A stretch of 64,000 nucleotides of DNA from Mastigias papua (lineage: Eukaryota; Cnidaria; Scyphozoa; Rhizostomeae; Mastigiidae), in the NCBI GenBank assembly GCA_964019165.1, contig OZ025287.1:1094102-1158101 (forward strand). The letters run 5' to 3'. Of this stretch, positions 39,285-51,000 are shown piece after piece. Made by a program: the position numbers and the translations under genes. Each line of letters begins with the position of its first letter. Position 1 is the first letter of the stretch. The notes under the pieces were generated by a model that searched no databases, had not been told where the DNA came from, and was given only the letters and a program-made list of their open reading frames with translations.

Positions 39285-39640
39285 GACCCTTTTATATAAA
39301 AGTTTCATGTAGAAGGTCATAATATCTCAGGAACTTTTACTTCTAATGATAAAATCCCTCAGAAACTTTTAAATTTCAAATATTTCTATCATTGCAAACA
39401 AAGGAGAATTACGAAGCCAAAATCGCACGAATCGTGTGTAATCTTTTTAGCAATTGGCTCATGGGCGGATTTCTTTCGAAAGGGACAGGGCATATAATAC
39501 CATGACGTAACACTGAACGTTTACAACGCCCAAGGCGCTAAATATGTAGCAAAAGTTGAGGAACTCCTAAGGAACTTTAATACAAAAATGTGGTCAAAAG
39601 AGCTCCGGAAAAAAGGGGCATTTAGAACTAGACTTTTTTG
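39285..39640 (+). mobile_element. MITE family C, copy
   Basis: CATGTAGAAGGTCATAATAT, GTGTGTAATCTTTTTAGCAA, ACACTGAACG, CTAAGGAACTTTAATACAAA and AATGTGGTCAAAAGAGCTC follow the order of the 31155 copy. Confidence 0.65.
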
Positions 39641-40159
39641 CAAGGTCCGTATAGTGGGACTCTATAAAATCAATGGTGGACATTCGCTAGGCCCGAAAAG
39701 TTAATTTTTATTAAGGCAATCGATAGGTTTAAATGAGTTGATTTCTGCTTGTATTCGACAATGTTTTTGGATTTATTAACAGTCTGGCCAGGGATAATAA
39801 AGGCACGCTTATATAGCCAATATCTATTGTCGTTACATCAAACTTATATAGTGTGTCGTTTATTCAAGACTTTCTGTCTATGGACGGTTTCAAGCACGCC
39901 CGTTTTTGTCATGACTTTAATCTATATTCCCAAACAGATGAATGTATCTCACAGCCCTGTAAATAATTGAACATTCAAGGATACGAGATTTATGCACAGT
40001 TTTGAGGCCCATGAATAGGAATGAAGGATTAGATTTTCTGTCTGCTGACGATATTCTAATTCAATCTCAGAAATTACTCTGTGTCCGTGCTCATAAATTC
40101 CCATCTCAAAGCTACGACAAAGCAGGCGGTTTTGCAAGTACATATGCTGTTTATGAGAA

Positions 40160-40590
40160 ACCGCTTTTAAAGGAGCCTACTGTAGAAGGCCAAAGCTCTG
40201 AGGAAATTTTTCCACCAAAGATAAATTCAATAAGGAACTTTGCAATTTCCACTACTTTTTACTTTGACTACTTTTTACTTTCATTTTTCTGTACCTTTAC
40301 AAGCATGTATTCGTTTTATTCGTTTTGTTCGTGTATTATCGTGCTGGGCTGAATTAGTTTGGTAGCTATTTAATTAGCCAAATTGAAATAAATAGGATAT
40401 AAATAAAAATGAATATTGGTTTCTGTTGAAACCTGCAGTGTCCATAATGCAATGTCTTAACACTTAACATATTGTCTATAGCACTAAATGTGCAATTGAA
40501 ATGAAAGAATTATCAACGAAGTTCTAGAATTAAAATGTGGTCAAAGGAGCTCACGAAAAAAAGAAACTTATATAAGCCATGTGGTGGGTT
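40160..40590 (+). mobile_element. MITE family C, copy with internal replacement
   Basis: Left part AAAGGAGCCTACTGTAGAAG and right part CTTAACACTTAACATATTGT, TAGCACTAAATGTGCAATTG, AATGTGGTCAAAGGAGCTC are family C. The middle (about 40250-40425) does not match the other copies and may be an insertion or replacement. Confidence 0.55.
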
Positions 40591-41649
40591 CCATGTCAAA
40601 GGTCGTGCACAGGGGTATGGAAAGTCCAGAATCATTGTACAACGTGACACGCTCTTTTGCTCAAAAATTTAATCAAATCTTCCAAAATGTACATTTGAAT
40701 ACAGCAGATGACATTTAAACTGATTAATTTTCTAAGAGCCAATTAAAAATGCATTGAAGTATTGAGTCTGAATGTCAAGTTAAATTAAGTTATGATTAAT
40801 ATTAATGAGAGTCAGTGGCAATGCCACGGGGGATAGGGGAAACATGCCCCAAATCTTCTTCAGGACAAACTTCGCAAATCGTCCAGATTCAAGAAGAAAT
40901 TCACGCTACTTCGAAGAGACGTAATTTCCATCTTAGAATAATTGCTTCTTATGTCATATCATTGCTGCTTACCACCCACTACTTGCGCGTTTTATTGTAC
41001 GCTGTACTAAAGGTCGTGGTCTCTAATTGGCGTAATCCGCTAAAATCCCCCCTCTCCAGTCTCTGGTAGTTGGGACCAACCCTGACGCCCCCCCCCCCGA
41101 TGAGAGAAGACTATGCTAGAGTCTTTGCACCGCAGTAGAGTCGTCAATATTGATAGAACTGTGACCATGTAACTTTGTGAATGATCGAATGACTGAAGAT
41201 TTCATTTTGTACAGTTGTTATTTTGCCCCGTCCCCCCAGCTGCGATTGCAGAGACCACCATATTAATGGACTTTGTGGTCCGTCAGTTTTTAATCATGAT
41301 TTGTTTCTACGTAAAGACCAGAGTCCAGAAAAATCCCCAACCTTCCTCCGGCTGTCAAATCTTGATTATAAACCTTCTCTTTTTAAGAAAATCAGAACTA
41401 GCCAATGTTCTTGAACTCTGCATTGTCTCTAAACATTGTGCTGTAGAAGGGCTATGCCTGTCACAGTCGATGTCACATTAACTGAAAACTTGGCCGAAAC
41501 TGGATTGTTACTAATAGTTACAAAAACTTCCTCAAATGTAACATAAAATGCAAAATCTTCCTCCGGCTCACAGCCGTGGAGCCGTGACTTTTTCTAGACT
41601 CTGGTAAAGACAACAGGATTTGGGAGAAATGATAACTTGAAAGTGCTAG

Positions 41650-41765
41650 AAAATAGCCGACCCGAGCGGGGGATTCGAACTCGCTGGCCCTGAATTGCGT
41701 ACAAAGTCAGGGGTCGTATGTTCGGCTCGGTTATTTCCTCGCACTTTAGCTTTTCATTTGCTTCC
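41650..41765 (-). mobile_element. tRNA-like SINE copy with foldable head
   Basis: On the minus strand CCGAGC near the start can pair with GCTCGG near the end, CCCTGA pairs with TCAGGG around a 13-nt loop like an anticodon arm, and GCGAGTTCGAATCC is a near-canonical B box. The tail GGTCGGCTATTTTCTAGCAC matches AGTCAGCTATTTTTCGCAC of the 60308 copy. No good A box, so not a functional tRNA gene. Confidence 0.55.
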
Positions 41766-43149
41766 ACTTTTATACAACTTAGTCCATAATAATCCTTATT
41801 TATTAGGCCATGCTAAATAGCGTTCATCCTTCATGAAAGACGGTAGAAAGAGATTGTCACATTTCTCCAACCAGCGTTACTGATTTAACCAACAAATAGG
41901 CCCGGTCTTTATTATGAAAATTATGCCTTGAAGCCTATTCCAGCTCTTCTGAGTATCAAAAAGTGTCCAATGATCTCCTATGCTGGGAAGATGCTATCCA
42001 CGTATTACCATTGCAGCTTGACTGAATTGCTATTACTACTAGCTTTCAAGTCGTTCATATCGTTCATATCAGGCGACAACATATCGTTCTTACTAAATAT
42101 ACTTGTTTTGTTTACTAGTCGCTAAACACAACAACTTAATTTGATAGCTAGGCTTCTAGAGTCTTCAAACTAGTACTATAGAAATAAGTTTAACAAACCT
42201 TGGAAGGAATTCGTACGGTTCTTTTTCTGAGGTGTAAAGTTGTAGCAGCTATCAGTCATATTGTTTTTCTACCTTCTCAAAACCATTTGCAATTCCTCCA
42301 TTTTGGCCAAGTGGAGGGCGTGAAAACTCGATATTCGCGTCAGCATTCTTCGTCCCACGAGGGTTCAAAGTAGCGCGAAACATTGCTAGCTTCCAGGTTT
42401 CTTTTATCTTCTGTTCCCCCCAACTAAAACAATAGGCTTTTCCGTGGCGCTAGGCCTATAGGGAACCAGTGAAGGAGTAAGCCAGTTAGTGTACAAAATA
42501 GGACAGAATTTTAAATGGAAATAAAGCCGCGTTTACACTAGTAAGCTCCCGAACCAGTTAGGGTCAAATCAAACAATCTGGGGTTCAATCGAAGCATAGC
42601 TCAGGCGATAATGAAGAGGTTTTTTCAAACCAGTTCGTTTTGGAGGGGGTCCAGCCCGCATTCGAAGAGCCAAAAGTTCCTTTGAACTGCAAGAGCTGTC
42701 TTCTATCGGACGGTAAATAATCATAGCAGTTAAAGGGCAGATGATACAAAACAAGTGCTGCGTGCCTAAAAATGGAACTTCTCAGCGTTTATTTTCTGTG
42801 ACAGTGAATGCATCTGGTCGAAAACTAAAACATAATAGAATCGCCAACGCCAACTTAAGGCCGTTACGAAGTTAATCTTGGGAGTTTCTATTGCAGGCTA
42901 GTTCTCTCCTGCAGTTTAAAACGACGCTTATGGCAATTAACACGAACTAAAAGAGCGCCCGAACAAGGGCGTAGCCGAAACAAAAGATTCAGATATTTGC
43001 AAAAGCGTGATTAAATTCAAATTTGGAAGAATACGTTATCTAATAACAACTCATTCAATCTTTAAAGACTCTTGACATTTCAAGTTAGTGCGGACTCGTT
43101 AATTTTGTCGAATTCAAAGATCAAAGTTAAGTGGTCGCTATCCTTATCT

Positions 43150-43260
43150 CATCTGGTATCATATACACTTTGCAACGCAAGGCACTTGACAACTCCGGTG
43201 TTATATAGTTGAAAGGACGCCGGTTCAAATTTGCAGATGAAACATCATCGTCTAATTTGA
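43150..43260 (+). mobile_element. tRNA-derived SINE relic
   Basis: AGGCACTTGACAACTCCGGT and, at T-arm distance, CGCCGGTTCAAATTTGC (good B box), followed by CATCGTCTAATTTGAG. The A box region is decayed. Confidence 0.4.
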
Positions 43261-43408
43261 GTCATTTCATTCTAGCATGTAAAAGAGTCACCAAGTTAAT
43301 ATGTCAATGATAATTAATGGCGTGTGGAATTAATGAATAACTGAAAAATACGAAAAGTACTTTACAGCTAAACCCCGAACCAATTAACACTAAGGTGTCT
43401 AGGGCTAA

Positions 43409-43828
<420 letters not shown>

Positions 43829-44408
43829 CTTAATATTTATATTTATATGCATTTAATGTAAAATACATATGTTTTAGAGAGCAATTCTTGTAGAAAATGA
43901 ATTCATTATTCTTGATTTCAAATTCATTGTTGCATCCATTATATGAGGAATGAAAGACATATCAAAAATAATATGTATATTTTATACATAATTTCAATGA
44001 GGATGGATTAATAAGATAGAATACAACGTTTCAATTCAGTTTCTAGCTATTTACCAAAAAATGGTCGAATTGCTGAAGATATTGATTTGGAATTTCAGAA
44101 AGGTTCACTGGCTATCGTTAACCACACACGAAGATGACACCAAAGTGGCACGTGGTTTGTAACAGCTTCAATTCTGAAAAAGAATGCTACTTTATCTTAA
44201 ACTGTTCTCACCACAAGATCCAAAAATTGTAGCACACGGGGATAGAAAATGAAAATTGCCTATGGTGATCTCTGTTGCTTAAATATAAGAAAAGGTTCTT
44301 ATTGCTTTCAAATTGAGCATGATGACAATCTGATTGGATGCTTTACGGCTCTAGCTTAACATCTTTCCATCATCTCACCCTCACCTCAGTCAGTCCTACG
44401 CTCCAGTG

Positions 44409-44660
44409 CCCAACAGTGCTCACCATGCTGATCAATTTGCATAAAAATTTCAACAAAGGAAATTTTACTTCAATTTTTCAATGTTTCAGAATACTGCTTC
44501 CATCCAGGACATTTCACGTCGGGAAAAAGTATTTGCAAGCATCCGCGTCTGCATCTGCGTCTGCGTGTGCATGTGCGAGTGCGTCTCCAACAGTGCTCAG
44601 CGTGTTAGTTAATTTGTACAAAAATGTCCTCAACGGAAACCTTACTTCAATCTGCACATT
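44409..44660 (+). repeat. Diverged ~75-bp direct duplication
   Basis: 44409-44485 and 44587-44660 share CCAACAGTGCTCA, AATTTG-A-AAAAAT and AACGGAAACCTTACTTCAAT-type stretches, 178 bp apart. Between them are TGCGTC-type hexamer repeats (44535-44585). A plus-strand open frame covers the region and runs antisense over the adjoining CREB3L exon; I do not call it a gene. Confidence 0.65.
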
Positions 44661-44723
44661 AATTCAAAATTCAAGAGAACAAGCAATAGAAAAAGCTCTG
44701 ATGATGCAGGCGTCAAAACTTAC

Positions 44724-45032
44724 CATCAGATTGGGAGTGGTTTGACACGATCTAGTGGTTAAGTCTCTAGATGCCTTTTTCGTGACTAATGTTTGAAGCT
44801 TCTGTAACTGAACTAAGAGTGATCTGGAAAATAAATGAAGCCTAAATCACGATATATCCATACAGCATTTTCTCCAATAAACAACCGGGGCGTTCATGAA
44901 ATTTCATAGATTCTAGACTGAACCTTTATAGAAGAGGACCATTTAATAAAGAGGGAATTTCAGTCAAAAACACAATGTGTGTGCGTGTGTGTGTGTGTGT
45001 GTGTGCGTGTGCGTGCGTGTGTGTGCGTGTGC

Positions 45033-45095
<63 letters not shown>

Positions 45096-48000
45096 CTTAT
45101 TTTGTATCGATTCTACGTCTAGCTTACAGTATATATAAATGTACACGTACACTAATCTAAATTGATAAATTGGAAGTTTACTCAAAAAATAATAAAATAA
45201 AAAATACTATAAAAAGAAAGTCTTCGTAATAGAACAGTTTGAAGTTCTAGCATGGGGCCTTATTCGAGAGGGGTGACATTTTCGAGGGGGGAGGGGGGCA
45301 ATTCGAGGATCTAAAATAAAATAAAAATATGACGCTAGATCTTCAACCAACTTTTCATCATTTTCATCTCCAACCCATGTTAGTCAGTAAAAGCCTGAAA
45401 AGCTTCTATGATTCTCCAGAGTTTCGTGCTTTCTAAATGTATTTTTCTTGATTAAACGGGACTTCAAAAACTAGAACTACCAAGAGCCTTGTAAGCAAGG
45501 AAGAGCAAAAACTAAGAATCTTAATAAATTTGATGGTGAAATTCACTGATAGAAAGCTAAATCAAAATTTTCGAATGCCCATGTAACAAAGAGAAGCAAT
45601 AATGAGCTACCCTCTTTGCAACACAGTCATGCAGACTTGTATTTAAAAATGTTTTGAGTACTTACTTGTTCGTACTTTCCAGTGTATCAACTTTTTTCTT
45701 CAGATCAATATTATCACCGTTCATTACTTCGATTCTGAATAAACAGTGGACAATATCAACATATAATATATAACAATATACAATAATATACCATGCAAAG
45801 TAACAAATAGTGATTAAAACAAAGTGCTTGAATGTAATAATCTGAGGATAACTTTTTGCTTAAAAACAGAATACAACAGAAAATTGGTATTTCATAAGGA
45901 AAGAAAACACTCCAATAGGCACAGGTCATCTAATAGACTTTTTGATTAGCCTTACTTCTTTTCTAACGCTTCAAGATATTCCTTCTTTTTTCGTCGACTC
46001 TCCTGAGCTGATATCTAAAATAAGGAACAACAGCAGAAATGTGAAATCATGTAAAATCAGAATGTGGGGTGATCAGTTTTTTTAGTAATCAATCACGAAA
46101 AACCAAGGAACGAAAATAATCGGAAGGGATATGACAGAGGGTTTAGTGACCCACAGTTGACTATTACTACAAATATTTTATTTGCCAAAGTGATTTCATG
46201 TTTTTTTTATAAGAAACAAATATATAAGAAACATGAGGCTCAAATCAGGCAAAAATTAAGAAGTAATTTTTACAGAAACGTAGGCAGGCTGAGTTTCATA
46301 AGCAAACTTGAAAAATTTGTTTTACACGAAATTTTTTTATTAAACTGGAAACAAAATACAAAGAATATCCATCTCAAATGTTTTTAACTAAAAATGTTGT
46401 TTTTCGTCTCACAGTTGCCTTGTTGTTACAGGAAATTTCAAGCATTTTAGGAAAAACTGAAGAAACATTTAAGGCTGAACTTGACGAAATATTAAGAAAC
46501 CTTCACGCTGAAGGGAGAAAGTGTTTTCCGATAAGAAAACAACGGCAATTGAACTACTATGGCTACTAGAGGCATAGCTCGGGCAAACATCTGGAGATAC
46601 AGTATATTTCAATGGGCTTTACACTAGATTAATACTTGAATTAGTACTATCATTACGTACCTTGTTTTTTATCTTCCGTCGCACTTTCTTTAACGCTCTT
46701 TCCTCGACCTAGGATGTGGGAAATAAGATAAAAATTTCAATAAAATTATAACTAAATGAGGTTGTGTTAAATGTGAGTGAAAGGGAAGGAAGAGAGGAAT
46801 AGAGAGGGCATGAATAGAGAAAAGAAGAATAGAGAAAGGAAGAATAAAGAAAAGAAGAATAGAGAAAGGAAGAATAAAGAAAAGAAGAAAAGAGAAAGGA
46901 AGAATAGAGAAAAGCAGAGAATTGCAGAACACAGAAGAGAAGGTAGAAGAGACGAACATAGAAGAAAAGAACGTAGAAGAGAAGAGGAAATGGATAAGAG
47001 TACAGTAACTAAGAGAAGAGAAAGACAGAGAAAAGAACAGTAAAACAATGACAATCAGGAAATAGTAGAAAAGAAAAGAGATTACAGCTGCTAAAATCAG
47101 AGAGAACTGCAAAAGGGAATATCAGAGCAGAGTAGAGAGAAGAGTGAATGAAAAAATTCAAAATAAACCATCATTACACATTTCATTTACAAGAAACTCT
47201 ACGCCTTCGGTCTGCATGTTTCCTAATAAATTGCCAAATCTAGCTTCTTAACTTTTTCTTAACATTCTTCGACACCAACAAGCAGATGAGGCAACTTTAA
47301 GACGAGAATATAGCGTCTAGGCTTCGTGAAGAAAGTCTGTAAGTGGTTTGAAATCCTATGAGATTCGAGAAATTCCCATAAAATATTACATAGAAATAAT
47401 GTCAATCTTAAAGGTATCACCACCATAAAAACGACGTTCGTTACTCGAACCAATACATCGTATTTCATTGAATACTCTTTACCTTGTTTTCAAGAAGTCC
47501 CTATCTGCAAAATTTCTCCGAGATAGAGGCGCGCGCACCTTTAAATGGCATGCAACTATGAAATGGGGAGTAGCATGTAGTTTAATGATGGCTCTTACTT
47601 TCAGCAGCCAATAAGGAGAGAGTAAAACAGCTGACTACCAAAAGTCAACAGAAATCCTTCAAAATCCTTGGAAATTGTCTATGAAAAATAAATCAGTTAG
47701 AAGAGAAATAGAGAAATGCAGTTCTCGCAATTACCTTCGATAATGGATATCCCCTTGGTATGGGTAGTCCCTCTGTTATTAAAGTTCGCCTTTCCTCTTC
47801 AGATAGGTAGAAAGGTTGACGATCTTGTGGCTGTTAAAGTGGGAAAATAGCAAGTTTCAGCAAAAGAAGCAAGCTATTTGATAATGGGGGGGGGGGGTGT
47901 CATACAATACTTCCAATCCTAGCATTTTCACCCCTTTACGTTAACAGTATTTAGAGTATTAAAATTTAGATTATGAGCCCATGATACTCAAAAAAGCATG

Positions 48001-51000
48001 TCTGCAGATGCGTAACTACTGTGGGGGAGAGAGTGGAGGTGTCACAGAGTTAAATATATACACAGTTGACATTTGACACTTCAAATTATTATGGAAAATC
48101 AAAATTTCTTTCAGTTATAGAGTGTTCGAGTTCTTGGGTAGTATTTCTATAAGAGACCTAAGCGAAGGGTATTGAAAATTAATTCCAGGAGCGGATGCTC
48201 GAGTTATCGGTTAAGTTGTCAAATTTCAACTGTATATCTATTTCATTCATTTTATCTTTAAAATAATACAGGGTACAAGTTTCAGTTAAATAAAAAACAG
48301 CTTTACAAACTGCCCTGTGAAAAAATACCAAAATAAAAACATAATACCTAATAAATTAAAAAGCATACATACAGTTATACATCAAAACAGCAATAACAAA
48401 AAACTATATCTGAAAATTAACGAGAACGACACTAAACTTGTTAATTAATCTAAACTGTATTTTTATGATACGAATCAATTCACAATACATTGGGGTGTAA
48501 TCAGCTATGAGTTACGACAGCATTGCGATAGTGTACACCACATATTATCACCGGTATAAATTAATTGAATTTGATTCCATCACATGGTATCAGAGATAAA
48601 CACGCCTAAGTACACTACACTCCACACTAAGAACATTACATCAAAGAACATTAAGATACAGTATACGATAGCAAGGTCAACAAGATTACACCGTGTATCA
48701 ATACACTACATCTTCTTTCTTCTTCTTCTAAAATATTACAATATGAATTTACAATCCACACTACTTTACAAGATTACTATACTACAAAGCTATACAGTAC
48801 TAATGGAATGATACCCTGAGGAGCAAAAGACTATGACTACCCTGAGACCAATTGAATATAGAGATTAAAACAACTGTCTGTCTCACATTACATGTCAAGG
48901 GTCCGCGATCAAAATAACTTAGACTTGCATGGGCAGTTTATACTTCTTCTTAGTCCAACTGGAAGCAACCCTCTAGGCAAGAATATCGGTTGCGGACATT
49001 TGATAAAAAATAGTGTGTTCCTATAAAAAAGAATGTATGTTTTAGAGGCCAGTCACTGCGGAGAAATTAAAATAAACTTACATGATCAGTAATGATGTTG
49101 GTATCTACATTTGAATTGGAGCAATCTTTAACTCCCACGAAGCCACTGGGTGATGCTGGAGCGCAGCCTGGAGACCTTTGGGTTGGTGAATCGTAGCCTA
49201 GACAACAAATGAATAAGAGGATAAGTCCCACGTGGGTTGCAATAATAGGTATATAGCGACTATGGAGACAGAGCTGCTAATTCAAAATTGATTGTGCTGT
49301 GGACCACAGCAAAGGATACGACCACAACAGTCTGTGCCATTATGTGTGGCTTTTGAATAAAATTATGCCAACTCTATAAGCAGTTGATATTTTCCCTTTA
49401 ACAACACTTTATCCTTTAGGGCCTAACGTTCAATAGGATATGAAACTTAATATTTAATGTGTTCGGTTTAATATTTAAATCATAAGGCTGTTTGGCAAGC
49501 TTCTGACTTTAATATTAGGAAAATTAACACTCACACAATGGGCGTCCGTTTTGTAATGAAGATAATTCTGGAACAGTTCGGGAAATTCCCGATAATAACG
49601 AATGTGATCCTATGAGATTAAAGAATTTAAATGCTTAAAGACAGCGTTTATCAATATGCGTTAATTGAGAGCTATTCATTCCTATATTCAATAAAATTTA
49701 GGAATTTAATCTTAATTTAATAGCCAAAGTGGCAGGTCTTTGGCTTGCTTTGATTTATGCTCATGATTATACAAAAGAGAGAAGCAAAGATTCCATCTCA
49801 TTACTTTATTCATTCATTCATTCATTCATTCATTCATTCATTCATTCATTCATTCATTCATTCATTCGTTCATTCATTCGTTCGTTCATTCATTTCTTCA
49901 TTTCACTCTCATTTTCTAGCTTTGACCATGGTAGCATCTAACTGAAGAGCAAATGACGTAGAAAATGGTACAACAAATGATGTAACAAATGACGTAGAAA
50001 ACGATGAAACAAATGATGCAACAAGAGAAGCAACAAATGACGTAGAAAACGATGAAACAAATAGTGTAACAAGTGAAGCAACAAATGATGTGGAAAATGA
50101 TAAAACAAATAGTGTAACAAGTGAAGCAACAAATGATGTGGAAAATGATAAAACAAATAGTGTAACAAGAGAAGCAACAAATGACGTAGAAAACGATGAA
50201 ACAAATGGTGCAACAAATGAAGCAACAAATGACATAGAAAACGATGAAACAAATGATGTAACAAGTGAAGCAACAAATGACGTCGAAAATGATGGAACAA
50301 ATGATGTAACAAGTGAAGCAACAAATGACGTAGAAAATGTTGAAAGGAATGATATTACAAGCGAAGCAACAAATGAAGTCGAAAATGATGAAAAAAATGG
50401 TGTAACAAGCGAAGCAACAAATGATGTCGAAAATGAAGGAACAAATGATGTAACAAGTGAAGCAACAAATGACGTAGAAAACGATTAAACAAATGATGTA
50501 ACAAGTGAAGCAACACATAATGTAGAAAATGTTGAAAGGAATGATATAACAAGCGAAGGAATAAATGATGTCGAAAATGATGAAACAAATGATGCCACAT
50601 GTTTTCTAGACTATTTTACTCATATCTCTAAAACTACAAAAATCCCTTTCTTCGGACCGTATACTAATTTATAATAAAGAGTAAACTTTAATAAAACATA
50701 TTCTTAAATAAAGTGATAGATCACAATTTTTATGTTGCTGATAAAACAACTTTCAAAGGTTTGCTTAGTTGATTCAAGCATGAGTTTCGAAACATTCAAG
50801 AAGCCAGGAGGTGCGCACCCAATCCTAGAGAAGTCTCAACAAAGGTCTGGGTCATAGCTTTCATCAAAATCGAACAGGTTGTGTGCCCTTTCTTGACTCA
50901 CAAGAAATAAGTTACTTGATGTTTTGATCTCAAAACAAAAACTACCAAAGGACGGTTACAACTGGTACTAAAAAAGCAAGGGCTACGCAGAGCTGAGAAG

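Noticed and set aside
49909..50600. Long Cys/Phe- and Leu/His-rich minus-strand frames (up to 200 codons)
   Set aside because: Antisense readings of the 48-bp minisatellite; several frames are open because the unit lacks stops in them.
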